64,000 bases of DNA, taken from NCBI RefSeq assembly GCF_041296385.1, contig NC_091019.1, positions 7,897,264 through 7,961,263 on the forward strand, given 5' to 3'. The notes beneath the pieces were generated by a model that saw only the letters and a list, made by a program, of their open reading frames with translations, did no database searches and was not told the DNA's origin. Positions 35,095-49,365 of the stretch are shown in pieces. Both the position numbers and the translations under genes were made by a program. Each line of letters begins with the position of its first letter. The stretch's first letter is position 1. Source of the stretch: Aphelocoma coerulescens (taxonomy: Eukaryota; Chordata; Aves; Passeriformes; Corvidae).

Positions 35095-36550
35095 CCAGTT
35101 TCTGCTGCTTTACGTGAGGCAGAGGGAACGTGCAGCCCAGCAGTGGCTTTTACTTCTGGAGCCTTTTGCTTCGGTAGCAGCAGCTGCTGCAAGTGGGCAA
35201 CGGAGCTGCGAGAGTGCATAAATGTGACGGTACGTCTCGCTGAGAAGGAAGCTGCCGAGCCGCAGCGTGTTGTGCTCAGTTTCGAGGCTCCTTGGAGGAG
35301 GGGGGTACTCGAAGAACGCCTTCTTTCTGGACGCGTCCTTCTGGGTGTGCTCAAGCTGCATGGAGTCGGCAGCACTGAAGGTTGAAGGACCTGTTTCTGG
35401 CCCGGTTGTGTGCTGGAGTGCAAGGGCTGCGCCTTCCTTTCTGAAGCAGCCAGAGCGTTCTCAGCTGAATCTGCTTGTGAAGCAGCTCTCGGCTGGACAT
35501 TTGCAATTCGCTCCACTGGCTACATGAAGCCGGTGCCCAGCTGCTTCGTTCTTCGCCGCCTGTGCTCCGGGCAGAACGGAAGCCCAGCGAGGGCTTGGAG
35601 CTTTGCCGCTCTTCCGCGTGAACACTGCACGCAGCCACGGTGTGCCGTGCACGGCTTTTGCTCAGCTCGACGTGCAATCATTGTCTTGCTGTTTCACAGA
35701 TTCTAAACTATCCGTGTAGCTCTCGCTCAGCAAAATGCGTCAAGAGAGAAGCACTTGCTGGATTAGCCTTTCGCTGGCCAAGACTTTCAACACATCACCA
35801 CAATGTGGGCGACAACGAGGAGAAAGGAAGAACATCTTTGCGTCCTGGCCCGTTCTTCTGTGCGAGATGCCTACCGGTGTCTTCGCTCCCTGCAAGGCTT
35901 TAAGGTGCACCATGGTACTTGGGAGTGAGAAGGCAGGTGCGGAGAGCACCGCGATCTGACAGCGCTGTGCAGGCTGTAAAGGAAAGAGGATTACCACTGG
36001 AATGGGGTGTAAATATAAGTTTGTATAGGGACGGGGGCAATCTTTGGGCAAGCTCGTTGACCTAAAACTCTTCTGTGTGCGAGACTTAGCTGAGAATGTT
36101 TTCGTTAAGATTCAGAGCACAACACAGACAGAATGTAGATCTACCTAGCACTGAGAGGGAAAGTGCATAGCCCAGGCGTCTTTCGGCAGAAGCAGCCGCC
36201 TGGAGGGTTGCGCTGCCGGCACTGTGCTCTCTGTGCGAGAAGTAGACGACTGTTCGACTCTGGCAGAATGAAAGCGCGACAAGGGTACTTAAGAGGGTGA
36301 ACGACGGCGCAGAGCACCGGGCTCGTGCATGCAGCATATAAGCTGAGAGAGGAGGGTAGCTGCCACTCGCCTACCTGCCGTATTCACATTAGCTTTGGGA
36401 AGGAGAAAGCTCAGCGACAGCTACTTTTAGCTGTGCTGCTACCTATTCCTCTTCCAGCCCTCCGCTGAAACAATATCGCTGAACTTTAGGCTTCGAGATT
36501 CAGAAAACACAGTGGTCAATGGGGCGGAGAAGGGAAGTGCAGAGTGCAGC
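35095..36550 (+). repeat. Monomer B, unit 4 into unit 5
   Basis: No unit-specific change noticed. Confidence 0.82.
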
Positions 36551-38270
36551 ATGGGGTGGCTTTACGTGAAGCAAGGGGAAGGCGCAGCCCAGCATTGGCT
36601 TTTTCTTATAGTTCTTTTCTTCAGGAGAGTAGCTTGCAACCAAGATAGCTTGCAACCGAGCTGTGAGAGCCCACAATGGGATGGCATGTCTGTCAGAGAA
36701 GTAAGCTAGAGTGCTGCAGACTGCTGTGCACAGTTTTAATGCTGCTGTAACGTTTTTTTGAAACGTCTTCTGCCCTGACTTTCCCATCTCTGTGAGCTCT
36801 AGCTGCTTGAACCTGGGCACACCGAAGTTGTGTGGAAGTGATTGCACTGCGAGTATCAAGTGTTCCAGAGAAGAAGGAAAGTCAACAAATGCTTTCTCTC
36901 CTGGCACATCTCTCAGTCCGAACTGCGGCTGGAAAAGCTGCACTGCAAGGGTGAACTTACCCACTTTGACAGAATGTGATGATGCTCTATAAATATATTT
37001 GCGAAGGAAAATGCTGGTCACTGGTATGTTTTGCTTAGTTTACAGATTTTAGAGGGACTATGAAGGCCAACGCCTTGTTCTAGCATTTGTTCCCTGCGTG
37101 CAGAAGCAGCTGCTGGATGTTTGGAAGGGGTTTGGGATCCGCGAGAGGTGGAGAGATGGTACATAGAGCTTGAAGGAAAGTGCATAGCTCCAGGACCTTT
37201 GATGCAGTTCAATGGGTGCGAGTTACATGTTGAGCATTTTCATGATGGCACAGAAAAGGTTCTGAAAGAAAGAGGCCATGCTGGAACTGCCTTTACTTTT
37301 GCCGCTTAGAAACTGCACAGCCAACAATGAAAAGATTCCTCTTGCTTCCCCGCTATGCATAGGAACACATTCTTTTACGTCTCCAAGAGGCAGACTGCAC
37401 AGCGGAGTTCTTCCACCAACTGCTCCCACACGACTGGGGCCGTGCCAATGAAGCACTTGGCTTTTTCCTGGGCACTGTCAGCACTCATCGCAACAACCAC
37501 ACGATGGCACTGACGACTTGCCAAAGAAGGAAACGCAGCTTTCGCTGCTCAAAACCACCCCAAGGGCAGAGGCAAGTTAGAAACGTCCCTGCACTCAAAT
37601 CAACGGTGTCAGAACAAAAAGTTTTCCTGAATCTTCCCCTTCCAAGAGCAGACTCTTTTTTGCACCACACTCCAAGAGCCAGACAAACCTCTTTGCCCAA
37701 ACAAATCTTTTCTCTCTGGCAGAGTCCACCTACCAACTTGAAACCATCTGGCAAAAACAGAGCTCACAACAGTGCCAGCTGAGAAAGCTCTTGCTGCCTA
37801 CAACTTCAACTGCACCCCTCAAACTAGCAGCGCACACGCTGCCCTCAGCACTTTCCTTCTCAGCTCTAGGTACCATCCTAAGCCTTCCCTCTCCCAGAGT
37901 CAGGATCCAAAGACAACAGCACCAGGGACTGCTCACACACTAAAGGCACCAGGAAAAAAGGGTCACAAGCTTGGCCTTTGCATTCCTGCTGAAAGCTCAA
38001 CAGCTCTAACCCAGAGAACTGTCTGTTGGGAAAAGCCTTTAAAATCCCTAAGAGCACCTCATGAGCGCATCCAAACCTGCTTTCCTTGCCAAAGAGAGCA
38101 ACTACAAGCCTATCTCCAAAGAAACAGCATCCCCTCCTCCAAAATACAACATATCCAGGGACTGATACACCTCTAGTATTGAATATGTCCAACAATTGCC
38201 CCTACACAGAAGGGGCCAGGAGAGAAATATCTCACTGGGCTATTCCTCCCCATGGTACCTTAACATCTGC

Positions 38271-39436
38271 TCCACCAACACTGGCTCTATGTCCTTACCT
38301 TCCCAAGGAAAGGCACTGCAAGTCCCTTGGCCTTGCCTTGCCTTCAGTGCCTTGCCTAGTTTTTCCTAAGCTACCCTTGCTTTGCTTCCTTTGCCTACGT
38401 CTCGCACTACCTACAACTTGCTGGCTTTGCCCTGCCTACCACTCTTTACCTTGCCTTCCATGCAGGCAAGGCACTGCAAACCAAGTGCAGGCAATTGCAG
38501 GCAAGTCAAGCAAGAGGTAGGCAAGGCCAGAGCAGTGAGGGGGAAATAAATGGAGTGGTAGGCAAGAGAAGGCCCAGAAGTTAGAGGCAAGGCTTGCCTC
38601 TAGGAGGAAGGAAAGTCCACTGATGGGTAGGCCAGGCAGAAACAAGAAGGGCTCGGCAAGCCAAGGCCCTGGAGGAAAGCAGTAGGCAGGTCAAGGGTGT
38701 GGCACGGGCATGCAAGGGAATGCAAGGCTACGGAGGGCTAGCAGGGCAAGGCAAGGAAACTGTTGCGTTGCCAAGGCAAGGCGAGGCAAGGCAGGTGAGA
38801 AGTACATTCAAGGACTTCTGGTACACAAAAGTGGCTAGGCCCAACTGCTCTGTGTGGCCTTGATCCTGTGTGAGTCATCTCTAATCTGCACCTAAGAGAC
38901 TTGAGCTACCTGCTTTCCTTTGTATGCAAAAGAACTCTCCTTCTGGTCCCGGAGCTCAAGGGCAAAATGTGAATTGCCCTTCCAAGATTCAAGACATGCA
39001 AAGATTGGTCCCAGACAAAGGCTGCCCGTATAGATGAGTGTGGCAACATGTGTCCTTGCCTGGTCTTCCTCTCATGTGATCCTGAAACACCGGAGATACT
39101 TGAGAGCCTTGAGATTCCTAGGAGGAGCAGAAAGGGCAGGGCAAGGCCCAGAAATGTCATTGAAAAGGGGTCTTGAATTCCAGGTGGGGGAGGGGTGAGC
39201 AAGGTAATGGAAGGCAAGGGGTTCAAGGGCAAGGCAAGGCAAGTGGTGGCTTGGCGAGGTGAGGCAAGGCAATGAGGGTCCTAGAAGGAAAAGAAAAGGT
39301 AAGGCCAAGACCTAGATGACTGTGAAAGGAAGTCAGGTGGGGGATGGGTGAGCAAGTCAATGCAAGGCAATGGAGAAAAGGCAGGTAGAGGGAAGGCTAC
39401 AGAGGGGGCAGGAAGGAAATGCAAGGCATGGGGAAG
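38271..39436. repeat. Strand-switching minisatellite, unit 5
   Basis: The following G run is at 39530-39544, 15 long. Confidence 0.85.
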
Positions 39437-39661
39437 CATGTGAGGAGTGGGTGCTGCCAGCCCGCTGGGACGGTGGGGGCAGGGCAGCTGAGAGTGGCAT
39501 GGTAGGGATATGGAGGCGGGGGTTAGTGTGGGGGGGGGGGGGGGTGTGCAGCAGAGTGCAGGGTAAGTGCAGGTGTGTGTGTGCATATACGGGGTTTTTT
39601 TTCCAGGTGCTGTGCCGGGGGGAGCCGTCCCACCTCCAAGAAGGTGTGGGAGTGAAAGGAG

Positions 39662-40199
39662 TAAGATGGATGTGTCTTTACAAACAGACTGTGTGAATCC
39701 ACTCTTAGACAAGGCTAGCATAGAGCAGTAACAGATAGGGAAGTAATAGAAGAAAGTATTAGTTTTAGAAACTGTTACTAATCAACAGAGACTGTTGCTC
39801 AGCCAAGGCCCTGTTAAATTCCTGAACCTAGAGCAAGGCAACAAAGGCTTAATAGAATTAGGAATAGTTTCTTCTTCCTCCTTTTCTATACCAAAAGGGG
39901 GGTGCATATTACATGGGGGCATAGAGTAGGCAATTCAGGAAGTCTTTACCTCCTGAGTACCTCAGCCAAAGGGGAAAAGGAAGAGGGTGCTATGGCTGGG
40001 AACTTAGCATAAAATGGGAGTAGTGTCCCACAATCATTTGAGAGACTGCACAGGAAAAGCCCCATGGCCTCTCCCTGTAGTTGAAGAATGTTGTAGGATG
40101 CCTCTGTCTCCTCACTGGGGGGCTAATACTTGCGGCCATTGTTTTAGGTTAAGTGGTTTTATGTGTCTTCATTTGCCACAGGTGGTGCAGAAGACAACA
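39662..40199 (+). repeat. Upstream ERV LTR, unit 5
   Basis: No difference seen. The TATA-like box is at 40008-40017. Confidence 0.75.
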
Positions 40200-40305
40200 T
40201 GAAAATTAGACTAGCTAACTAGATCACACAATTAAAATATTTTCATTAATAATTCTACTTTTATATGGTCAGCTGAGTTTAGGCCAGGTGTGAGAGAATC
40301 AATTT

Positions 40306-41912
40306 GCAGCCTTAGGAGAAGAAGTAGCAAAAGTTTTTAACCTTAGCAATTGCTGGCTCTGTGGAGGGCCAGGAGGATCTGAAGAGTGGCCATGGTTGGC
40401 TAGCCCAGCTGAACCTAAATGGTGGGGTCCATACTAGGACGGGATTTGGGGCCAAAGAAGGAAGTTCACGGCCACTTCATTCTTCTCCAACAGGCACTTA
40501 TTGCCTAAATAGGACAGAGGGGGTCTATGTAGGAAAAGACATGTATGAATTTACTTCCCCTCTGGGTTTAAACAATTGGGCTTGGACCCCCAGTTGCCCT
40601 CCTTACAATTGTTCCAAATATCAAGACAAATGCAATCAAATACCTGTTAAGCTCACTAATGGTAGCTGGGTAAAGTGTTCTTAACACACTTACCAAAAAT
40701 ATTTGGAAGCCTGTAAAGCAATGGGGAGGGACAAGGGGTTTTTTTGACCACCTATTTTTAAGATGTCCCCACGAAAATTCCACAAGTAGAACACATGTTG
40801 CTCATGATTATCAGTGGGAATGGCAACACCAGATTGGAACTCAAACCCTCTTAGTGAGTTCTGCTCCAAATCCAACCAAACAGCTTGCAGACGTAAATGT
40901 AGATGGGAACCCCATTTGGGAGCTTGGAAACGCAAATACTGTGACCCTTATGGTGGAGCAACTATTGGAGGACCGTTAGGCCCAGGAATCCCGCTGTATT
41001 TTGACCCACCAATTGATGACAAAAGGTAGAAAGGCCCCTTTGATAATGGAACACAGGCTTTGAAAGGACATTATTGCATTTGTGGCCAACATGCTTAGCT
41101 CAGGTTACCTCCAAACTGGTCAGGGATATGGTATGGGTATTGGGTATATTAGCCCGTTGTTCTTTTTGTTGCCACAAGTTCAGGGAAATCGCTTAGGAAT
41201 CAAAATCTGTGATGATTTAATTAGAGAAAAGCAGTCAACTGATGCAGCCCTGGCTGGAGGGAGCACCCCAAAATGGGGAAAAGATGAATGGCCACCAGAA
41301 CCAGTTCCACAACAGGATGGACCAGCCACTTGGAATCCTAAGGAATTAATCCCAGATGCCTGGGAACCCATTTATCATTTGAATGGGATAATTAGGTTAC
41401 AAGCTGTCTCGGAAATAATAACCAACCAAACAGCCACAGCTCTTGACTTTCTTGCTGACCAACCCACTTAAACGAGGAAAGCGGTATTTCAACATTGGAT
41501 GGTACTAGATTATCTGTTAGCAGAAGAAGGAGGAGTTTGTGGGAAATTAAATGACTCGAGCTGCTGTTTGCAAGCAGATGACAGCGGAAAAGTGGTCAAA
41601 AAAATAACAAAGGAAATAACGTCAGCTCATGGACCTGTCCAAATGTGGAAAGGATGGGAATGGGATATGTTTTCATGGTTAACTGGCCAGCTATGGGCTA
41701 AATGAATATGATTTCTCCTCTTACATGCTATAGCAACTCTAATCTTTTTATCATGTGTGACACCTTGCTGAGTGCAGCTCTTTCAGCAGGTGGTCAAGGG
41801 GATGCCGGTAGCAGCCATGCCTACCTGATCCAGAAATGTCTACAAAAGGATAGATGAGGATGTCACTGCAAATAATAGCAAAATCCAAGAAGACTCAAGA
41901 AGAAAAAATTAA
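40306..41912 (+). pseudogene. env remnant, unit 5
   Basis: Same breaks; T at 41141 as in units 3-7. Confidence 0.88.
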
Positions 41913-41979
41913 ATCAATGGTAATTAAGGTTTGTAAAGAAAAAAAGAGGCAAAATAAAAAGAGGAGGGATTAAAAGGAA

Positions 41980-42408
41980 TGAGACGAATGAGTCTTTACA
42001 AACAGACCATGTGAATCTGCCTGTAGACAAGGCTAGGAACTTATCGATAGTGAAGTAACAGAAGAAACTATTAGTTCTCTAGAACTGTTGGTAACCAACA
42101 GAGACTGTTGATTAATCAAGGCCCTGTTAAATTCCTGAACCTACAACAAGGCAACAAACACTTAACAGAATTAGGAATAGTTTCTTTTTCTTTCTTTTCA
42201 ATACCAAAAGGGGGGTGCATATTAGAGGAGGGCATAGAGTAGGCACTTTGGGAAGTCTGTATCTCCTGAGTACCTCAGCCAGTGGGGAAAAAGAAGAGGG
42301 TGCTGGGGCCGGGAACTTGGCATAAAAAGGGAGCTGCATCCTACATCTGTTTGAGAGACCCCATGGGAAAAGCCCCATGGACTCTCCCTGTAGTCGAAGA
42401 ATGTTATA
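41980..42408 (+). repeat. Truncated downstream ERV LTR, unit 5
   Basis: A at 42292 as in units 3-7. Confidence 0.78.
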
Positions 42409-42845
42409 TCCTTCTCAGCGAGACGTACCGTCACATTTATGCACTCTCGCAGCTCCGTTGCCCACTTGCAGCAGCTGCTGCTACCGAAGCAAAAGGCTCC
42501 AGAAGTAAAAGCCACTGCTGGGCTGCACGTTCCCTCTGCCTCACGTAAAGCAGCAGAAACTGGCCGCTGCACTCTGTCCTTCCATTCTCTGCCGCACCTG
42601 CCACTGTCATCTCTGCGTCTCCAAGCATAAACCTGGGCACAAATGCTTTCCGGGGAAAGCTGGAAGAGAAATAGGTAGCAGTACAAGTAGCCAGTTTCTG
42701 CTGCTTTACGTGAGGCAGAGGGAACGTGCAGCCCAGCAGTGGCTTTTACTTCTGGAGCCTTTTGCTTCGGTAGCAGCAGCTGCTGCAAGTGGGCAACGGA
42801 GCTGCGAGAGTGCATAAATGTGACGGTACGTCTCGCTGAGAAGGA
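42409..42845. repeat. Foldback, unit 5
   Basis: Arms 42409-42563 and 42691-42845; T at 42682 in the spacer. Confidence 0.93.
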
Positions 42846-44154
42846 AGCTGCCGAGCCGCAGCGTGTTGTGCTCAGTTTCGAGGCTCCTTGGAGGAGGGGG
42901 GTACTCGAAGAACGCCTTCTTTCTGGACGCGTCCTTCTGGGTGTGCTCAAGCTGCATGGAGTCGGCAGCACTGAAGGTTGAAGGACCTGTTTCTGGCCCG
43001 GTTGTGTGCTGGAGTGCAAGGGCTGCGCCTTCCTTTCTGAAGCAGCCAGAGCGTTCTCAGCTGAATCTGCTTGTGAAGCAGCTCTCGGCTGGACATTTGC
43101 AATTCGCTCCACTGGCTACATGAAGCCGGTGCCCAGCTGCTTCGTTCTTCGCCGCCTGTGCTCCGGGCAGAACGGAAGCCCAGCGAGGGCTTGGAGCTTT
43201 GCCGCTCTTCCGCGTGAACACTGCACGCAGCCACGGTGTGCCGTGCACGGCTTTTGCTCAGCTCGACGTGCAATCATTGTCTTGCTGTTTCCCAGAGTCG
43301 AAAGTGTCCGTGCAGCTCTCTCGCTCAGCGAAATGCGTCAGGAGAGAAGCACTTGCTGCATAAGCCTTTCGCCGGCCAAGACTTTCAGCACAGCACCACC
43401 ACTCGGGCAAGGAGGAGGAGGAGGAGGAGAAAGGAAGACCATCTTTGCGTCCTGGCCCGTTCTTCTGTGCGAGACGCCTCGCCGCGTCTTCGCTGCCTGC
43501 AAGGCTGTAAGGTTCGCGCTGGTACTTGGAAGTGAGAAGGCAGGTGCGGAGAGCACCGCGATCTGACGGCGCTGTGCAGGCTGTAAAGGAAGGACGGGCT
43601 GCCGCTGGAATGGGGTGCAAATGCGGGTTTCCACGCGTCGAGGGTGAGCTCTGGGTGAGCTTGTCGACCTAAAACTGTTCTCTGTGCCAGACGGAGCGGA
43701 GAACCTTTCCCTTTACATTTGGACGACAAGAAAGACCCAGTGTGCTGGTGTATGTCGCTGCGAGGGAAAGTGCATAGGCCAGGGCGTGTTCCGGCAGAAG
43801 CAGTCGGCTGGAGCATTTCGCTGCGGGCACAATGCTCTTGTGCGAGAAGTAGAGGACGCTTCGACTCCGGCAGAATGAACGCGCGACCGTGGTACGGAGA
43901 GCGTAGGAATGAAGGCAGAGCCCCGAGCTGCTGTGCGCATCGCACAGGCTGCAAGGGGAAGCGTGGCCGTCACTCGCTTCTTTGCGGACTCACGTTAGCA
44001 GTTGAAACCAGGAAGTTCCACTTGCAGCTACTTGTGCTGCTACCTATTTCTCTTCCAGCTTTCCCCGGAAAGCATTTGTGCCCAGGTTTATGCTTGGAGA
44101 CGCAGAGATGACAGTGGCAGGTGCGGCAGAGAATGGAAGGACAGAGTGCAGCGG
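42691..44154 (+). repeat. Monomer A, unit 5
   Basis: C at 43880 shared with units 4 and 7; G at 43854 shared with units 1-3 and 6. Confidence 0.85.
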
Positions 44155-45610
44155 CCAGTTTCTGCTGCTTTACGTGAGGCAGAGGGAACGTGCAGCCCAG
44201 CAGTGGCTTTTACTTCTGGAGCCTTTTGCTTCGGTAGCAGCAGCTGCTGCAAGTGGGCAACGGAGCTGCGAGAGTGCATAAATGTGACGGTACGTCTCGC
44301 TGAGAAGGAAGCTGCCGAGCCGCAGCGTGTTGTGCTCAGTTTCGAGGCTCCTTGGAGGAGGGGGGTACTCGAAGAACGCCTTCTTTCTGGACGCGTCCTT
44401 CTGGGTGTGCTCAAGCTGCATGGAGTCGGCAGCACTGAAGGTTGAAGGACCTGTTTCTGGCCCGGTTGTGTGCTGGAGTGCAAGGGCTGCGCCTTCCTTT
44501 CTGAAGCAGCCAGAGCGTTCTCAGCTGAATCTGCTTGTGAAGCAGCTCTCGGCTGGACATTTGCAATTCGCTCCACTGGCTACATGAAGCCGGTGCCCAG
44601 CTGCTTCGTTCTTCGCCGCCTGTGCTCCGGGCAGAACGGAAGCCCAGCGAGGGCTTGGAGCTTTGCCGCTCTTCCGCGTGAACACTGCACGCAGCCACGG
44701 TGTGCCGTGCACGGCTTTTGCTCAGCTCGACGTGCAATCATTGTCTTGCTGTTTCACAGATTCTAAACTATCCGTGTAGCTCTCGCTCAGCAAAATGCGT
44801 CAAGAGAGAAGCACTTGCTGGATTAGCCTTTCGCTGGCCAAGACTTTCAACACATCACCACAATGTGGGCGACAACGAGGAGAAAGGAAGAACATCTTTG
44901 CGTCCTGGCCCGTTCTTCTGTGCGAGATGCCTACCGGTGTCTTCGCTCCCTGCAAGGCTTTAAGGTGCACCATGGTACTTGGGAGTGAGAAGGCAGGTGC
45001 GGAGAGCACCGCGATCTGACAGCGCTGTGCAGGCTGTAAAGGAAAGAGGATTACCACTGGAATGGGGTGTAAATATAAGTTTGTATAGGGACGGGGGCAA
45101 TCTTTGGGCAAGCTCGTTGACCTAAAACTCTTCTGTGTGCGAGACTTAGCTGAGAATGTTTTCGTTAAGATTCAGAGCACAACACAGACAGAATGTAGAT
45201 CTACCTAGCACTGAGAGGGAAAGTGCATAGCCCAGGCGTCTTTCGGCAGAAGCAGCCGCCTGGAGGGTTGCGCTGCCGGCACTGTGCTCTCTGTGCGAGA
45301 AGTAGACGACTGTTCGACTCTGGCAGAATGAAAGCGCGACAAGGGTACTTAAGAGGGTGAACGACGGCGCAGAGCACCGGGCTCGTGCATGCAGCATATA
45401 AGCTGAGAGAGGAGGGTAGCTGCCACTCGCCTACCTGCCGTATTCACATTAGCTTTGGGAAGGAGAAAGCTCAGCGACAGCTACTTTTAGCTGTGCTGCT
45501 ACCTATTCCTCTTCCAGCCCTCCGCTGAAACAATATCGCTGAACTTTAGGCTTCGAGATTCAGAAAACACAGTGGTCAATGGGGCGGAGAAGGGAAGTGC
45601 AGAGTGCAGC
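44155..45610 (+). repeat. Monomer B, unit 5 into unit 6
   Basis: No unit-specific change noticed. Confidence 0.82.
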
Positions 45611-47330
45611 ATGGGGTGGCTTTACGTGAAGCAAGGGGAAGGCGCAGCCCAGCATTGGCTTTTTCTTATAGTTCTTTTCTTCAGGAGAGTAGCTTGCAAC
45701 CAAGATAGCTTGCAACCGAGCTGTGAGAGCCCACAATGGGATGGCATGTCTGTCAGAGAAGTAAGCTAGAGTGCTGCAGACTGCTGTGCACAGTTTTAAT
45801 GCTGCTGTAACGTTTTTTTGAAACGTCTTCTGCCCTGACTTTCCCATCTCTGTGAGCTCTAGCTGCTTGAACCTGGGCACACCGAAGTTGTGTGGAAGTG
45901 ATTGCACTGCGAGTATCAAGTGTTCCAGAGAAGAAGGAAAGTCAACAAATGCTTTCTCTCCTGGCACATCTCTCAGTCCGAACTGCGGCTGGAAAAGCTG
46001 CACTGCAAGGGTGAACTTACCCACTTTGACAGAATGTGATGATGCTCTATAAATATATTTGCGAAGGAAAATGCTGGTCACTGGTATGTTTTGCTTAGTT
46101 TACAGATTTTAGAGGGACTATGAAGGCCAACGCCTTGTTCTAGCATTTGTTCCCTGCGTGCAGAAGCAGCTGCTGGATGTTTGGAAGGGGTTTGGGATCC
46201 GCGAGAGGTGGAGAGATGGTACATAGAGCTTGAAGGAAAGTGCATAGCTCCAGGACCTTTGATGCAGTTCAATGGGTGCGAGTTACATGTTGAGCATTTT
46301 CATGATGGCACAGAAAAGGTTCTGAAAGAAAGAGGCCATGCTGGAACTGCCTTTACTTTTGCCGCTTAGAAACTGCACAGCCAACAATGAAAAGATTCCT
46401 CTTGCTTCCCCGCTATGCATAGGAACACATTCTTTTACGTCTCCAAGAGGCAGACTGCACAGCGGAGTTCTTCCACCAACTGCTCCCACACGACTGGGGC
46501 CGTGCCAATGAAGCACTTGGCTTTTTCCTGGGCACTGTCAGCACTCATCGCAACAACCACACGATGGCACTGACGACTTGCCAAAGAAGGAAACGCAGCT
46601 TTCGCTGCTCAAAACCACCCCAAGGGCAGAGGCAAGTTAGAAACGTCCCTGCACTCAAATCAACGGTGTCAGAACAAAAAGTTTTCCTGAATCTTCCCCT
46701 TCCAAGAGCAGACTCTTTTTTGCACCACACTCCAAGAGCCAGACAAACCTCTTTGCCCAAACAAATCTTTTCTCTCTGGCAGAGTCCACCTACCAACTTG
46801 AAACCATCTGGCAAAAACAGAGCTCACAACAGTGCCAGCTGAGAAAGCTCTTGCTGCCTACAACTTCAACTGCACCCCTCAAACTAGCAGCGCACACGCT
46901 GCCCTCAGCACTTTCCTTCTCAGCTCTAGGTACCATCCTAAGCCTTCCCTCTCCCAGAGTCAGGATCCAAAGACAACAGCACCAGGGACTGCTCACACAC
47001 TAAAGGCACCAGGAAAAAAGGGTCACAAGCTTGGCCTTTGCATTCCTGCTGAAAGCTCAACAGCTCTAACCCAGAGAACTGTCTGTTGGGAAAAGCCTTT
47101 AAAATCCCTAAGAGCACCTCATGAGCGCATCCAAACCTGCTTTCCTTGCCAAAGAGAGCAACTACAAGCCTATCTCCAAAGAAACAGCATCCCCTCCTCC
47201 AAAATACAACATATCCAGGGACTGATACACCTCTAGTATTGAATATGTCCAACAATTGCCCCTACACAGAAGGGGCCAGGAGAGAAATATCTCACTGGGC
47301 TATTCCTCCCCATGGTACCTTAACATCTGC

Positions 47331-48496
47331 TCCACCAACACTGGCTCTATGTCCTTACCTTCCCAAGGAAAGGCACTGCAAGTCCCTTGGCCTTGCCTTG
47401 CCTTCAGTGCCTTGCCTAGTTTTTCCTAAGCTACCCTTGCTTTGCTTCCTTTGCCTACGTCTCGCACTACCTACAACTTGCTGGCTTTGCCCTGCCTACC
47501 ACTCTTTACCTTGCCTTCCATGCAGGCAAGGCACTGCAAACCAAGTGCAGGCAATTGCAGGCAAGTCAAGCAAGAGGTAGGCAAGGCCAGAGCAGTGAGG
47601 GGGAAATAAATGGAGTGGTAGGCAAGAGAAGGCCCAGAAGTTAGAGGCAAGGCTTGCCTCTAGGAGGAAGGAAAGTCCACTGATGGGTAGGCCAGGCAGA
47701 AACAAGAAGGGCTCGGCAAGCCAAGGCCCTGGAGGAAAGCAGTAGGCAGGTCAAGGGTGTGGCACGGGCATGCAAGGGAATGCAAGGCTACGGAGGGCTA
47801 GCAGGGCAAGGCAAGGAAACTGTTGCGTTGCCAAGGCAAGGCGAGGCAAGGCAGGTGAGAAGTACATTCAAGGACTTCTGGTACACAAAAGTGGCTAGGC
47901 CCAACTGCTCTGTGTGGCCTTGATCCTGTGTGAGTCATCTCTAATCTGCACCTAAGAGACTTGAGCTACCTGCTTTCCTTTGTATGCAAAAGAACTCTCC
48001 TTCTGGTCCCGGAGCTCAAGGGCAAAATGTGAATTGCCCTTCCAAGATTCAAGACATGCAAAGATTGGTCCCAGACAAAGGCTGCCCGTATAGATGAGTG
48101 TGGCAACATGTGTCCTTGCCTGGTCTTCCTCTCATGTGATCCTGAAACACCGGAGATACTTGAGAGCCTTGAGATTCCTAGGAGGAGCAGAAAGGGCAGG
48201 GCAAGGCCCAGAAATGTCATTGAAAAGGGGTCTTGAATTCCAGGTGGGGGAGGGGTGAGCAAGGTAATGGAAGGCAAGGGGTTCAAGGGCAAGGCAAGGC
48301 AAGTGGTGGCTTGGCGAGGTGAGGCAAGGCAATGAGGGTCCTAGAAGGAAAAGAAAAGGTAAGGCCAAGACCTAGATGACTGTGAAAGGAAGTCAGGTGG
48401 GGGATGGGTGAGCAAGTCAATGCAAGGCAATGGAGAAAAGGCAGGTAGAGGGAAGGCTACAGAGGGGGCAGGAAGGAAATGCAAGGCATGGGGAAG
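47331..48496. repeat. Strand-switching minisatellite, unit 6
   Basis: The following G run is at 48590-48604, 15 long. Confidence 0.85.
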
Positions 48497-48721
48497 CATG
48501 TGAGGAGTGGGTGCTGCCAGCCCGCTGGGACGGTGGGGGCAGGGCAGCTGAGAGTGGCATGGTAGGGATATGGAGGCGGGGGTTAGTGTGGGGGGGGGGG
48601 GGGGTGTGCAGCAGAGTGCAGGGTAAGTGCAGGTGTGTGTGTGCATATACGGGGTTTTTTTTCCAGGTGCTGTGCCGGGGGGAGCCGTCCCACCTCCAAG
48701 AAGGTGTGGGAGTGAAAGGAG

Positions 48722-49259
48722 TAAGATGGATGTGTCTTTACAAACAGACTGTGTGAATCCACTCTTAGACAAGGCTAGCATAGAGCAGTAACAGATAGGG
48801 AAGTAATAGAAGAAAGTATTAGTTTTAGAAACTGTTACTAATCAACAGAGACTGTTGCTCAGCCAAGGCCCTGTTAAATTCCTGAACCTAGAGCAAGGCA
48901 ACAAAGGCTTAATAGAATTAGGAATAGTTTCTTCTTCCTCCTTTTCTATACCAAAAGGGGGGTGCATATTACATGGGGGCATAGAGTAGGCAATTCAGGA
49001 AGTCTTTACCTCCTGAGTACCTCAGCCAAAGGGGAAAAGGAAGAGGGTGCTATGGCTGGGAACTTAGCATAAAATGGGAGTAGTGTCCCACAATCATTTG
49101 AGAGACTGCACAGGAAAAGCCCCATGGCCTCTCCCTGTAGTTGAAGAATGTTGTAGGATGCCTCTGTCTCCTCACTGGGGGGCTAATACTTGCGGCCATT
49201 GTTTTAGGTTAAGTGGTTTTATGTGTCTTCATTTGCCACAGGTGGTGCAGAAGACAACA
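48722..49259 (+). repeat. Upstream ERV LTR, unit 6
   Basis: No difference seen. The TATA-like box is at 49068-49077. Confidence 0.75.
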
Positions 49260-49365
49260 TGAAAATTAGACTAGCTAACTAGATCACACAATTAAAATAT
49301 TTTCATTAATAATTCTACTTTTATATGGTCAGCTGAGTTTAGGCCAGGTGTGAGAGAATCAATTT

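Larger units (their letters stand above)
27172..36231 (+). repeat. Macrosatellite unit 4 (9060 bp)
   Basis: First unit with C at 27691 and with a 15-base G run. It still has C at 28478, where units 5-7 have G. It carries C at 34794 and C at 34820, a pair found again only in unit 7. Monomer C is at 27491-28249 and the unrecognised segment at 28250-29210. Confidence 0.97.
36232..45291 (+). repeat. Macrosatellite unit 5 (9060 bp)
   Basis: First unit with G at 37538 and T at 39595 (the G5T7 run becomes G4T8). It has C at 43880 but G at 43854, so it has one of the two changes of unit 4. Monomer C is at 36551-37309 and the unrecognised segment at 37310-38270. Confidence 0.97.
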